Part shown: piece after piece, positions 53,221-62,465 of the stretch
Layout of the letters: each line of letters begins with the position of its first letter
Numbering within the stretch: the first letter of the stretch is position 1
From: JAAXGI01 sp965206975
GTDB lineage: Bacteria; Gemmatimonadota; Gemmatimonadetes; Longimicrobiales; Gaopeijiaceae
Direction: 5' to 3'
Assembly (NCBI GenBank): GCA_965206975.1
Contig: OZ242253.1
Location: forward strand, 1,178,001 to 1,242,000
Length of the DNA: 64,000 nucleotides
Translations under genes and position numbers: made by a program
Notes under the pieces: model-generated
What the model was told of the DNA's origin: nothing
What the model saw: the letters and a program-made list of their open reading frames with translations, nothing else
Databases searched by the model: none

Positions 53221-54578
53221 AGGTCCTCATCGTCGACGACGAGCGGAATCTCCGCCGGATGCTCCGTGCGCCCCTCCAGGCAGAGGGCTTCGCCGTCGTC
53301 GAGGCGGGCACGGCGGAGGAAGGGCTCACCTGCATGGAGCGGGAGCGGGCCGAAGCCATCCTCCTCGACCTCGTTCTCCCCGGCGCGTCGGGGATCGAGG
53401 CACTCCGCCGCTTCCGGGAACGGTGGCCCGACCTCCCCGTGATCATGATGAGCGGGCAGGCAACGCTCGCCGACGCGGTTCAGGCGACCCGGGACGGGGC
53501 CTTCCACTTCCTCGAGAAGCCGTTTACGCACGAAGCCGTCCTCGCCACGCTCCGCGCCGCCCTCGAGCTGAGCCGCGCGCGAGACCTCTCGCGGGTCCTG
53601 CAGGAAGAGCTCGGCCCCGGGGCCGAACTGGTCGGCGCCAGCCGGCCGATGGAGCAGGTTCGGGAGGCGATCCGGCGGGTGGCCCCCACGGAAGCCCGCG
53701 TGCTCATCGCAGGCGAGAGCGGGACGGGGAAGGAGCTCGCCGCCACGGCGATCCACGGCCTCTCGCCCCGGATGGGCGGCCCCTTTCTCCGTGTGAACAG
53801 CGCCGCGATCCCTCGCGACCTGGTCGAGAGCGAGATGTTCGGTCATGAGAGGGGGGCCTTCACCGGCGCGGACCGACTGCGTCGGGGACGCTTCGAGCTC
53901 GCCCACCGGGGAACGCTCTTCCTCGACGAGGTCGGAGACCTGGGCGCCGAGGCGCAGGGCAAGCTCCTTCGAGCGATCGAGAGCGGATCCGTGGAACGCG
54001 TCGGGGGAGGAGCCCCGATCGAGGTGGATGTCCGGGTACTGGCCGCGACGAACCGGGACCTCGAGGAGGAGGTTCAGGGGAAGCGGTTCAGGAAGGATCT
54101 TCTCTTCCGGCTGAACGTCGTGCCCCTGAGGATGCCGCCCCTGAGAGAGAGGATCGACGACCTTCCCCTCCTGGTCGAGCACATCGGAGAGAGGCTGAGG
54201 ACGAGGCACGGCCTCGCCCCCCCCGAGATCTCGGGGGGGGCGATGGAGGCGATGGCGAGGCACCCGTGGCCGGGGAATGTGCGCGAGCTCCTCAACTTCA
54301 TGGAGCGGATCGCGATCCTCCACTCCGGAGACCGGGTGGGGGAGAGGGACGTCTTTCAGTTCCTTCACCTCTCGAGCCGACCGGGCCGGATCCCCGCGTA
54401 CCTGGAGGACGACTCGCGGAGCCTCTCCGAACGGATGGACCACTTCGAGGCCGAGCTCATCCGCGGAGCACTCGCCGAGGCTCGGGGAAGCATGACCGAG
54501 GCGGCGAGGAAGCTCCGGACGGACCGGGCGAATCTGTACCGCCGGGTCCGCCGCCTCGGCCTTCGCAAGCTCGAGTGA
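53217..54578 (+). CDS. NtrC-family sigma-54-dependent response regulator
   Basis: 453 aa. Receiver domain (1-120) with DDE residues (IVDDERN), phospho-Asp in ILLDLVLPG, and Lys in LEKPFT. AAA+ domain with Walker A GESGTGKELAA, the sigma-54 contact loop GAFTGADRLRRGRFELA, Walker B GTLFLDEVGDL and RKDLLFRLNVVPLRMPPLRE. C-terminal Fis-type helix-turn-helix (EARGSMTEAARKLRTDRANL, YRRVRRLGL). It activates sigma-54 promoters after phosphorylation by the kinase encoded upstream. Target genes are not visible in the window. Confidence 0.95.
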   Translation: MKVLIVDDERNLRRMLRAPLQAEGFAVVEAGTAEEGLTCMERERAEAILLDLVLPGASGIEALRRFRERWPDLPVIMMSGQATLADAVQATRDGAFHFLEKPFTHEAVLATLRAALELSRARDLSRVLQEELGPGAELVGASRPMEQVREAIRRVAPTEARVLIAGESGTGKELAATAIHGLSPRMGGPFLRVNSAAIPRDLVESEMFGHERGAFTGADRLRRGRFELAHRGTLFLDEVGDLGAEAQGKLLRAIESGSVERVGGGAPIEVDVRVLAATNRDLEEEVQGKRFRKDLLFRLNVVPLRMPPLRERIDDLPLLVEHIGERLRTRHGLAPPEISGGAMEAMARHPWPGNVRELLNFMERIAILHSGDRVGERDVFQFLHLSSRPGRIPAYLEDDSRSLSERMDHFEAELIRGALAEARGSMTEAARKLRTDRANLYRRVRRLGLRKLE

Positions 54579-54655
54579 TCCGCCTTCGCATCTCCCGCCG
54601 GCACGCCTCTATCCTGGCCGAAACCCCTCCCGCTACCGTACGAATGGAGGCCCGT

Positions 54656-56392
54656 GTGCGTATTCCCGCGCTGCCCCTCGCCGCCCTGGCGCTCGCAATC
54701 CTCGGAGCACCCTCACCTGCCGCTGGACAGGCCGTCGCCGGGCCCCTGCCCCCCTCCGTGGAGGAGGCCGCCTTCCAGCTTCTCAACGCCGGGGAGTCGT
54801 TCCGGCTCGCGGGCGGGCGGATCCCGGCCGGCACCCGCGTGGAGGGCGACGTCGCGGTCCTCAGCGGATCGCTCGAGCTGGGAGGGGAGATTGCCGGAGC
54901 GCTCCTCGTCGTCAACGGAGACCTCGAGCTCCTCCCGGGTGCCGGGGTCGAGGGATCCACTCTCGTCCTCGGGGGCGCCGTGCTCGGCGAGTCCGAAGCC
55001 ACGCTCGAAGGCGGCCTTGCCGTCTACTCGACGCCGCTTCGCTACCGGGTGGAGAACGGGAGCGTGGAGCCGGTACAGGGTGCGGGGCCGGGGGTCGGAC
55101 TCCTCGCCTCGGACCTCGGCTTCGGCCGGGCTCGCCTCTCGATTCGCTCGACCTCCGCATACAACCGCGTGGAGGGGCTTCCGGTTCGATTCGGGGCCAT
55201 CGTCGGCACCGCGGGCCGCAACCCCCTCGCGCTCGAGGTGTCCGGGATCTGGCGATCCGTATCGGGGCTGACGCTGCGGTCGGACCGCCTGGGGCACAAC
55301 TTCGGCCTCGCCCAGGCGGTCGGGGGGAGGGGCACCGCCGAGATCTCCGCGCGGGCATACGACGAATTCGTCCCGATCGAGGAGCGGGGACTCTCCGACG
55401 TGGAGGCGTCGCTCTCCACCTTCCTCCTGCGCGAGGACCTGCGTGACTACTACCGGCGCCGTGGGTGGAGCGTGTCCGGATCGTTCCGCCCCGTCCGCCC
55501 CCCGATCGAGCTCGTCGTCCGGTACCGCCAGGAGGATCACCAGACGGCCCCCGTACAGGGTCCGTGGACACTCGGGGATTCAGAGACCCCGTGGCGCCCC
55601 CTCCCCCTCGTCGCGGAAGGGAGAAGCCGAAGCATGGAGGGCGAGCTTCGGTGGGATTCTCGCGACGACCCCTCCTTCCCTGCGGACGGGTGGCTCGTCA
55701 GCCTTGCTCTCCAGGCTCAGATCGGCGGCTCCCTCTCACTTCCCCCGACGGGCCGCGGGGTGATGGCGGAGGCGGCGGACGAGGCGGCCGACCCGGCCCG
55801 GCTCTCCCGCTTCAATGCCGGCACGCTCGACATCCGCCGGTACGCACGGGTCGGGCCCAACTCCCGCCTCAAGCTTCGCGCCCTCTTCCAGGGCAGCCTC
55901 GACCCCGCCCCCCTGGTACCGCAGCTTCAGTCCGCACTCGGCGGGGAGGGCACCCTCCCGGGACATCCCCGCTTCTCGATCGACTGCGCGGCGCGCGCGG
56001 ACTCCAGATTCGCGCGGACCGGGGGAGAGGAGGGGGGGCGGAGGACGCTCGTGCCCGTCTTCCCCTCCTACGGATGCGACCGGACCGTCCTCTTCCAGGC
56101 GGAGTTCCAGGGAGCGCTTCCCCTCTCCGGGAACCCGCTCCCGGACGGGTGGCAGGACTCGGAGCTCGGGCCGCTCTTCAACATCCAACCCGTGTGGGCG
56201 GTGTTCCTGAACGCCGGCCGGGGATGGGAGCTGGGTTCGCTCTCCAGCGGCGCGGCACGGTCGGATAGCCCGGCTCGGGCGGACATCGGCGTAGGCCTCT
56301 TCCTCGGATCCGTAGGCGCCTACTGGTCCTACCCGCTCAACCGCTCGGAACGGGGGCTCGACTTCTTTCTCCGCCTGCAGCAGCGGTTCTAG
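54656..56392 (+). CDS. Outer-membrane beta-barrel protein with bactofilin-like N-terminus
   Basis: 578 aa from GTG 54656 (GGAGG 5 nt upstream); ATG 54644 is an alternative. Signal peptide RIPALPLAALALAILGAP ending about AAGQ. Residues ~45-115 show a bactofilin-like beta repeat (GTRVEGDVAVLSGSLELGGE, IAGALLVVNGDLELLPGAGV, EGSTLVLGGAVLG). The rest alternates amphipathic strands and ends LDFFLRLQQRF with a terminal Phe, as in BAM-inserted barrels; RSRSMEGELRWDSRDDPSFP and GWLVSLALQAQIGGS resemble BamA/TamA-type surface-antigen strands. It likely sits in the outer membrane downstream of the two-component genes. Function unknown. Confidence 0.75.
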   Translation: MRIPALPLAALALAILGAPSPAAGQAVAGPLPPSVEEAAFQLLNAGESFRLAGGRIPAGTRVEGDVAVLSGSLELGGEIAGALLVVNGDLELLPGAGVEGSTLVLGGAVLGESEATLEGGLAVYSTPLRYRVENGSVEPVQGAGPGVGLLASDLGFGRARLSIRSTSAYNRVEGLPVRFGAIVGTAGRNPLALEVSGIWRSVSGLTLRSDRLGHNFGLAQAVGGRGTAEISARAYDEFVPIEERGLSDVEASLSTFLLREDLRDYYRRRGWSVSGSFRPVRPPIELVVRYRQEDHQTAPVQGPWTLGDSETPWRPLPLVAEGRSRSMEGELRWDSRDDPSFPADGWLVSLALQAQIGGSLSLPPTGRGVMAEAADEAADPARLSRFNAGTLDIRRYARVGPNSRLKLRALFQGSLDPAPLVPQLQSALGGEGTLPGHPRFSIDCAARADSRFARTGGEEGGRRTLVPVFPSYGCDRTVLFQAEFQGALPLSGNPLPDGWQDSELGPLFNIQPVWAVFLNAGRGWELGSLSSGAARSDSPARADIGVGLFLGSVGAYWSYPLNRSERGLDFFLRLQQRF

Positions 56393-56419
56393 CGGCCCGG
56401 CCCCGCTCCGGATCCGCAC

Positions 56420-57088
56420 ATGAGCGCACGAAGCGCGATGCGAAGGCGAAGACGAGGCAGGCCCTCAGCTGCCGTCCGGCTCACGGGCTGCGTCCTCACC
56501 CTCGCCCTGGCCTCGCCCCCGGAGCTCGCCGCACAGGAGGACGAACCGCTCCGCCTCGAGCTCCGGGAGGCCGGGGGCGTCCGCATCCTCCTCGGCGACG
56601 TTCTCGGAACCGACGGGATCCGGGTGGCGCTCGAGTCCGGGCTCCCCGTTCGCCTCCAAGTCATTACGGAACTCTGGAGAGACGGGTTCTTCGACAGCCA
56701 GGAGGGGCGGGAGCAGTGGCGCGCCACCGTCCGGTTCGATCCGCTCGGGGAGACGTACCGGGTCGAAGTCCTGGACCGGATCGCCGCGCTCTCCGACTCG
56801 CCCGAGGACGCGATGGAGATCCTCCGGTCGGAGCTCCGCTCCGGGCTCCTCCCGAATCGGGAGGGCACGTACTACTACCTCGGGCGCGCCCAGATCGAGA
56901 CGCTCTCCCTCTCCGACATCGAGGAGCTCAGGCGTTGGCTGCGGGGGGAACTCGGACCCGCCGCCGGTGGGGGTGAGGTCGGCGGGAGTGCGATCGGACG
57001 GGGTATCCGGCGCCTCTTCGTCCGCGCCCTCGGGCTTCCCGTCGTCCAGTACCAGGCCCGCTCCGCCGAGTTTGACTGGCCGGACTAG
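56420..57088 (+). CDS. DUF4390-family exported protein
   Basis: 222 aa, ATG 56420. Arg-rich N-terminus, hydrophobic core (TGCVLTLALASPPELAAQ) and likely cleavage after LAAQ. The domain shows ESGLPVRLQVITELWRDGFF, WRATVRFDPLGETYRVEVLD and YYLGRAQIETLSLSDIEELR, as in DUF4390 proteins, which are often encoded next to NtrY/NtrX-type regulators. Its stop codon shares CTAG with the stop of the convergent gene on the other strand. Confidence 0.72.
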   Translation: MSARSAMRRRRRGRPSAAVRLTGCVLTLALASPPELAAQEDEPLRLELREAGGVRILLGDVLGTDGIRVALESGLPVRLQVITELWRDGFFDSQEGREQWRATVRFDPLGETYRVEVLDRIAALSDSPEDAMEILRSELRSGLLPNREGTYYYLGRAQIETLSLSDIEELRRWLRGELGPAAGGGEVGGSAIGRGIRRLFVRALGLPVVQYQARSAEFDWPD

Positions 57089-58218
57089 CCGGAGATCACC
57101 GGCGCGTCCACCCTCCCGAAGGTCTCGCCCGCGACGGCGAGCCCGGCGATCCTCTCCCGCTCCAGCTGCACGCCGATCCCGGGCGCTCCGGAGGGACGCA
57201 TTTCCCCGTCGACGAGTGAGAACGGCGGATCCACGATGTCACTCTCCCAGTAGCGGCTCGACTCCGAGAGGTCCCCCGGGAGGGAGAAGCCGGGGAGGGT
57301 CGCGAGCGCGAGGTTCTGCGCCCTCCCGATACCGGTCTCGAGCATCCCCCCGACCCATGCGGGGAGCCCTCGCTCGAGGCAGAAGTTGTGCGCGGCCCGG
57401 GCGCTCGCGAGGCCCCCAAGCGTCGGGGCCTTCACCGTCGCCACGCGGCACGCCCCGAGCTCCGCTGCGAGGCGGAGATCCTCCTCGCAGCGGATCGATT
57501 CGTCCAGGCAGATCGGGGTCGAGAGGCTCGTCTGGAGGCGGGCGTGGCCCGCCAGGTCCCGGTATCCTAGGGGCTGCTCGAGGAGGAGGAGGCCGAAGGC
57601 GTCCAGCTCCTTCAGTCGACCCGTGTTCTCGATCCTATACGACCCGTTCGCATCCACGGAGAGCGGGAGAAGGGGGAATCGCTCCCGAACGCACCGGACT
57701 GGCTCGATGTCGTGGCCGGGCCGGATCTTGAGCTTCACCCTGGCGTAGCCGCGGGCGACGTACGACTCAACCGTCCGGACGAGCTCGTCCACGTCCGCGT
57801 GCAGCCCGAGGCTCACCCCTACGCGCACGGGTCTCCCGGACCCTCCAAGGAGCTCCCAGAGGGGGAGGCCGAGCTCCTTCGCCTGCAGGTCCCATAGTGC
57901 TCCCTCGAGCGCGGCCTTCGCCGTCGGGTGTCCCCGAACGGCTTCGGTCACCTCCCTGAGGTCGTTCGGCCCCTCGATCTCCACGCCCACGAGCCGCGGG
58001 AGGAGGAACTCCCCGAGGATATGCCGCGCAGTCTCCGTGGTTTCGTACGTGTAGGAGGGATCCTCCCCCGCCCCGCACTCTCCCCACCCCTCCTCCCCCT
58101 CCGATCCCTCGACTCGGACGAGGAGGACGCGACGAGCGGAACGGACCCCAAGGTGCGTCACGAAGGGAGTGCGGAGGGGCAGGCGGATCTCGATCAGCTC
58201 GAGCCCCGAGATCCTCAC
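57085..58218 (-). CDS. OSBS/N-succinylamino acid racemase family enolase-superfamily enzyme
   Basis: 377 aa; GTG 58218 overlaps the stop of the upstream gene (GTGA) and has AAGGAAG upstream. Catalytic KxK in YARVKLKIRPGHD, metal ligands in LSVDANGSY (Asp), LLEQPLGYRD (Glu) and CLDESI (Asp), and the second catalytic Lys in ATVKAPTLGG. WVGGMLETGIGRAQNLALAT and LPGDLSESSRYW are hallmarks of the MenC-type-2/NSAR branch. It could make o-succinylbenzoate for menaquinone or racemise N-succinyl amino acids. No other men genes are nearby, but an M20 amidohydrolase is in the same operon, which favours racemase activity. Confidence 0.88.
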   Translation of the reverse strand: MRISGLELIEIRLPLRTPFVTHLGVRSARRVLLVRVEGSEGEEGWGECGAGEDPSYTYETTETARHILGEFLLPRLVGVEIEGPNDLREVTEAVRGHPTAKAALEGALWDLQAKELGLPLWELLGGSGRPVRVGVSLGLHADVDELVRTVESYVARGYARVKLKIRPGHDIEPVRCVRERFPLLPLSVDANGSYRIENTGRLKELDAFGLLLLEQPLGYRDLAGHARLQTSLSTPICLDESIRCEEDLRLAAELGACRVATVKAPTLGGLASARAAHNFCLERGLPAWVGGMLETGIGRAQNLALATLPGFSLPGDLSESSRYWESDIVDPPFSLVDGEMRPSGAPGIGVQLERERIAGLAVAGETFGRVDAPVISG

Positions 58219-59438
58219 GGCTTCCTTCCGAGCTCCCCGAAGACCTCGCTCACCTGCTCCCACCCGACCTTCAGGAGGAAGGTGCTGTTCCGTCCGTAGG
58301 ACTTGTCTCCGAGGAGGAAGAATCCGGGTTCCGGGTTCCTGAGTGCCTCGACCCCGTGGCCCGCCTGCACCAGGCAGTCATTGCCCCCCGCTCCGAGGAG
58401 CGCCGCCGCCAGCGTCATCGGGCCGCTCGTCGCATAGCACTCGTGCACCTGAAGCTGCCGGTAGAGGGTGTGATCGCCCACCCCGCCGGTGAGGGCGACC
58501 ACCTCGTCGACGCGCACCTCGCGCCTCTTCCCCCCGGTGCCTCGGAGCTCTGCGCGGACCCGCCCGTTCCCTTCCCCCACGGCATCCACCACGAGGCCGG
58601 GGAGCGCCTCCACGGAGGGCGAGGCGCCGTGGAAAAGGCTCTCGGCCGCCTCGGTCAACTCGAGGCGCTCCCGGAGCGGGTCCCCCGGCACCGCTCCCCA
58701 CGTCGGGGCGTCCCTCCGGAGGACCCAGAGGAGCCGGGTGTCGCTCCTTCCGGCCGCTAACTCCGCGAAATCCCTCGCCACCGTCTGGGCAGAGTGGCCT
58801 GCTCCCGCCAGGAGAACGGTGCGGCCCAGCCACCGCCGGGACTCGGCCCCGAGATCGGGGATCCGCCGCCGAATCCTCCCTCCGAGCGCGAGCTCGCCCG
58901 GCGCCGGGATCCCGGCGTCGCCGAGCGCATTCGGGTTCCCGTACTTCCCGGTGCAGTCGAGGACCACGTCCGCCCGCGCGATCCGCTCCCGCCCCGCCCG
59001 CTCGCTGAGAAGGATGCGAAAGGAGCGCCGCGCCCGCTCGGGTGATCCGATCTCCTCATTCTTGAGGACCCCCTCCCGCCCGACGGCGATCACTCGCGTC
59101 CCGAGGTGGAGGCGGTCCGGCGGGAAAGCCCGCTCCCAGAGGGGATCCACGAGGAGCCGCAGGTACTCCGCACCGGTCGGGCACGCCGCCGAATCCGCCG
59201 GCGCCGACAGCCCTGAGCGGTCCGCCCACGACCGCATCCGAGGCGAGACGTTCATCGCCCACGGCGAAAAGAGGCGGACATGCCCCCAGGCACGCACGTT
59301 CGCCGCGGGCCTCCGGGCCGCCTCGTAGACATCCACCTCGCAGCCGGCGTCCAGCGCAGCGAGCGCGGCGTCGAGCCCGACGGGACCCGCGCCGAGGATC
59401 GCGATCCTCGGCGTGCCGGAATGGGAGTGCGCCGTCAA
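58215..59438 (-). CDS. FAD-dependent oxidoreductase
   Basis: 407 aa; TTG 59438 (GGAGG about 8 nt upstream) is preferred over the long upstream frame. N-terminal dinucleotide-binding motif RIAILGAGPVGLDAALAALD, then VYEAARRPAANVRAWGHVRL. A second GxGxxA-like NADP-type motif VLLAGAGHSAQTVARDF, DVVLDCTGKYGNPNALGDAG, and near the end FFLLGDKSYGRNSTFLLKVG. It resembles pyridine-nucleotide-disulfide/flavin monooxygenase-like enzymes. Substrate unknown; its operon with an M20 amidohydrolase and an NSAR-type enzyme suggests amino-acid or amine metabolism. Confidence 0.78.
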   Translation of the reverse strand: MTAHSHSGTPRIAILGAGPVGLDAALAALDAGCEVDVYEAARRPAANVRAWGHVRLFSPWAMNVSPRMRSWADRSGLSAPADSAACPTGAEYLRLLVDPLWERAFPPDRLHLGTRVIAVGREGVLKNEEIGSPERARRSFRILLSERAGRERIARADVVLDCTGKYGNPNALGDAGIPAPGELALGGRIRRRIPDLGAESRRWLGRTVLLAGAGHSAQTVARDFAELAAGRSDTRLLWVLRRDAPTWGAVPGDPLRERLELTEAAESLFHGASPSVEALPGLVVDAVGEGNGRVRAELRGTGGKRREVRVDEVVALTGGVGDHTLYRQLQVHECYATSGPMTLAAALLGAGGNDCLVQAGHGVEALRNPEPGFFLLGDKSYGRNSTFLLKVGWEQVSEVFGELGRKP

Positions 59439-59514
59439 TGCCCGGCCTCCCGAAGGGTGTGCGGTGGGAATCCTCCCCCCCATACGGCCGGCTCCGGTAC
59501 GCGCTCCTCCAACT

Positions 59515-60717
59515 TCAGCGCTCTTCGGGCCGGAGGGGAGGGAGGAGGACGAGCGCCGCCAGAAGCGCGCACCGGTCGAGCGAACGGTCCACGTCGACGT
59601 GCTCGTGGACGGCGTGGGCCCCATCGCCCACACCCCCGAGCCCGTCGAGCGTCGCCGTCGTCACGCTCGTCGTGTTCCCATCCGACGCGCCGCCGGACAT
59701 CCCTTCTTCCAGATCCATCCCCATCGAGGCACCGAGCCTTCGGGCCTCATTCCAGAGGCGTGCGTTCCTCCCGGTCCGCTCCATCGGCGGCCGGTCCACG
59801 GACCCCCGAATCACGAGCCGGCAGCCGGGTGTCTCGGCGGCGAGGCGGAGGATCTCCTTCTCGATCCCCTTCCCCTGCTCGATCGAAGCCACTCGAACAT
59901 CCACCTCCGCACACGCCTCCGCGGCCACGACATTCGGCCGCACGCCTCCCCGGACCGTCCCTACATTTACACTCACCCCCGCCTCGAGGTCTGTCATGCC
60001 GTGGAGACGCCGGACCACAGTCGAGAGTTCCTGAATCGCGCTCGCACCCTTGGCCGGCTCGAGACCGGCGTGGGCGCTCCGGCCCGCGACGTCGACGCGG
60101 AAGAGACCCGTCCCCCTCCTCGAGGTCTTGAGCTTCCCCTCGAACCCGAGGGCGGGTTCGAGCACGAAGACCCGAGAGGCCCGGCGCCCCAGACGGGCGA
60201 TGTGCCGCGTGGACTCCGCGCTCCCCGTCTCCTCGTCGGAGTTGAGGAGGACGACCGGGGCGAGCGCCGGCTCGAGCCCCAGATCCCTGAGGACGCGAAG
60301 CGCAATGACGGCGCTCGTGAGCCCGGACTTCATGTCGAAGACGCCGGGCCCACGGAGAATCGGGCCCTCCAGCTCGACGGGCATCCTCTGGAGCGTCCCC
60401 GAGGGCCAGACCGTATCCGTATGGCCGAGGAGAAGCTGAAAGCCCGGGCTCGGCCGGCAGAGCGGGACGCCGACCAGCGTGCCGCCGCTCGTGCGCCCCC
60501 GGAGCCGCCGCACCCTGAGTCCCACCTCCGCGAGGCTCTGCGCGAGGAGCTCCTGCACGGGCCGCTGCGACTCGGGGTCCGTGGTCGGCGATTCGAGCGA
60601 GGCCAGGGCCAGGAGGTACGAGGTCCACTCCTCGCGCCGGGCGCGCACGGCCTCCAGGAGCTCGCCCGCCCATTCCGGCCCCGGTGTAGAGCGAGTTGCC
60701 CCCGTGCGTTGCGCCAC
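59515..60717 (-). CDS. M20-family metallopeptidase/amidohydrolase
   Basis: 400 aa, GTG start with AGGAGAGG upstream. Metal-binding and catalytic motifs of the M20A (carboxypeptidase G2/ArgE) family: LLLGHTDTVWPSGTL (His, Asp), GVFDMKSGLTSAV (bridging Asp) and LLNSDEETGSAES (catalytic Glu-Glu). The dimerisation domain follows (VAGRSAHAGLEPAKGASAIQ), then the final metal His in VHEHVDVDRS. It hydrolyses N-acyl amino acids or peptides. First gene of the operon with the oxidoreductase and the racemase-family enzyme; it may be the L-specific desuccinylase of a D- to L-amino-acid pathway. Confidence 0.88.
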   Translation of the reverse strand: MAQRTGATRSTPGPEWAGELLEAVRARREEWTSYLLALASLESPTTDPESQRPVQELLAQSLAEVGLRVRRLRGRTSGGTLVGVPLCRPSPGFQLLLGHTDTVWPSGTLQRMPVELEGPILRGPGVFDMKSGLTSAVIALRVLRDLGLEPALAPVVLLNSDEETGSAESTRHIARLGRRASRVFVLEPALGFEGKLKTSRRGTGLFRVDVAGRSAHAGLEPAKGASAIQELSTVVRRLHGMTDLEAGVSVNVGTVRGGVRPNVVAAEACAEVDVRVASIEQGKGIEKEILRLAAETPGCRLVIRGSVDRPPMERTGRNARLWNEARRLGASMGMDLEEGMSGGASDGNTTSVTTATLDGLGGVGDGAHAVHEHVDVDRSLDRCALLAALVLLPPLRPEER

Positions 60718-61031
60718 TGGCCTCTCCTCTCCTGCGTGCCGCCCACTCCCGCGGGGAGTACCGCCACGACCGGGGCACTCTCGGCGAAGACGGCGTACTC
60801 AGGCGTTCCCGCCTCCGTGGACGGCCCGAGGACGAATCGCGGTGGATCCCGGGGGGGGGGCCGGGCCCTCGATCGGAGTGCTCCCGGGCCTTACCCGGTC
60901 GGCAGCCCGCACGCCGCACGGGGCTGGATCCTTCGACGCCCCGCGTCCGCGAGGAGCTCGGTCAGTGGCCGCGGCCCGCACCCAATGACCGCACGGAAGC
61001 TCCGCCGCGGACCCTCCTCCGGCAGAGCCTC
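60718..61031. other. Intergenic region, nothing identified
   Basis: About 314 bp between glcF and the M20 gene, very GC-rich, with a run of ten G at 60851-60860. No promoter, terminator or RNA gene can be supported. Confidence 0.45.
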
Positions 61032-62465
61032 CTAGCCATCGTACACGCCGCCCCTCCGGTAGCTCTCGTCGAGGAGCTCGACGGGGTGGGCCACCTGCAC
61101 CCGGGACCCGCGCATCCTCAGCCCGGCACCGATCTGCATCGCGCACCCCGGATTCCCCGTCGCGAGAACGTCCGCTTCCGCCGCCAGGACGGAATCGACC
61201 TTGTCGGCGCCGATCCTCCCGCCGAGCTCCGGGTGTCCGAGGCCGTAGGTCCCCGCTCCCCCGCAGCACTCGTCCCCACCCGGGACTGCCACCACGTCGA
61301 GGCCCGGAATCGAACGGAGCACCTGGGTCGGCGGGTTCGCGATCCGCTGACCGTGAAGGAGGTGGCATGGGGGGTCGTAGGCGACCCGAAACCGGAGAGC
61401 GCCGCCCCTGCGGGGCGATCCCTCGCCTCCGTCCACTAGGAGCTCGGTGACGTCCCGCACCCGTCGCGAGAACCACTCCGCATCATCCGCAGGCGCGGAG
61501 GCGTCCTTCATCCTCCCGGCGGCCTTCCCCTCCCCGGTGAGCGCCGCCTCGACGAGATGATGGTACTCCCTCATCGTGGCTCCGCACCCCGCCGCATTCG
61601 CCACGATCCAGTCCACGCCCGCCGCACGGAAGGCGGTGATGTTTCGGAGCGCGAGGGCGCCGGCCCGGGAAAGCTCGCCCCCGTGCGCATGCAGCGCGCC
61701 GCAGCACCCCTGGTCGCGCAGCTCGACGACCTCCCATCCATTCGCCGAAAGGACCCGCGAAGTCGCTTCGTTCACGCGGGAGAAGAGGTGCCTCTGAATG
61801 CACCCCGTCAGGAGTCCGACCCGACCGCGGGCAGCGCCCGGCTCGATCCCTCGCGGCGACGCCCGGGACGCGCCCGGGCCGGGCTCCGCCTCTGTCCGCA
61901 GTCCACGGGGCTCTCCCGGCGGCGGCCGCCACGGACGCGAGGCAGCAAGCATGGCAGCCGCAAGCCGGGGTGTCCGGAAGGACTTCGAAGCGGGTCCGAG
62001 CCGGGCCACGAGGGACGGGAGCCCGGTCCACCGGAGGAGGCGGCTCACCCCCATCCAGAGGGCGAGCGCGGCCGGCCGCTCGATCAGGGCGAGGAGGAAG
62101 CTCCCGAGGCCGCCGGATCTCCTCGCCCGTCCCGCCACCTGGCGGGCCCGCTCGAGGAGGAATCCGTACTCGACGCCGGAAGGGCACACCGTCTCGCACG
62201 CGCGGCACCCGAGGCACCGGTCGATGTGGAGCTGAAATGCCTCCGAGCCCGGGTCGAGCCGCCCTTCGGCCACGGCCCGCATGAGGTGAAGGCGGCCCCT
62301 CGGGGAATCCGCCTCGTCACTCAGCCGCACATAGGTGGGGCACGCGGGGAGGCAGAACCCGCAGTGCACGCAGTTGGAGAGCCGGTCATCCTGCGCCGCG
62401 AGCACTTCCCCGAGCTCGAGCAGCGCGGGACCGGGCAAGCTACCGGGCACGGGCCCCCCGCTCAC
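61032..62465 (-). CDS. glcF: Glycolate oxidase iron-sulfur subunit
   Basis: 477 aa; GTG 62465 overlaps the glcE stop (GTGA), which decides the start. Two [4Fe-4S] motifs of ferredoxin type (CVHCGFCLPACP and CLGCRACETVCP) at the N-terminus, then two CCG domains: GCIQRHLFSRVN with GCCGALHAHGG, and YDPPCHLLHGQRI with ECCGGAGTYG. It accepts electrons from the flavoprotein subunits GlcD/GlcE during oxidation of glycolate (or D-lactate) to glyoxylate and passes them to the quinone pool. Last of the three glc genes. Confidence 0.92.
   Translation of the reverse strand: MSGGPVPGSLPGPALLELGEVLAAQDDRLSNCVHCGFCLPACPTYVRLSDEADSPRGRLHLMRAVAEGRLDPGSEAFQLHIDRCLGCRACETVCPSGVEYGFLLERARQVAGRARRSGGLGSFLLALIERPAALALWMGVSRLLRWTGLPSLVARLGPASKSFRTPRLAAAMLAASRPWRPPPGEPRGLRTEAEPGPGASRASPRGIEPGAARGRVGLLTGCIQRHLFSRVNEATSRVLSANGWEVVELRDQGCCGALHAHGGELSRAGALALRNITAFRAAGVDWIVANAAGCGATMREYHHLVEAALTGEGKAAGRMKDASAPADDAEWFSRRVRDVTELLVDGGEGSPRRGGALRFRVAYDPPCHLLHGQRIANPPTQVLRSIPGLDVVAVPGGDECCGGAGTYGLGHPELGGRIGADKVDSVLAAEADVLATGNPGCAMQIGAGLRMRGSRVQVAHPVELLDESYRRGGVYDG

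Noticed and set aside
60851..60860. Run of ten G as a phase-variation tract
   Set aside because: It lies in an intergenic region without a clear promoter or frame to switch, and G-runs are expected in such GC-rich DNA.
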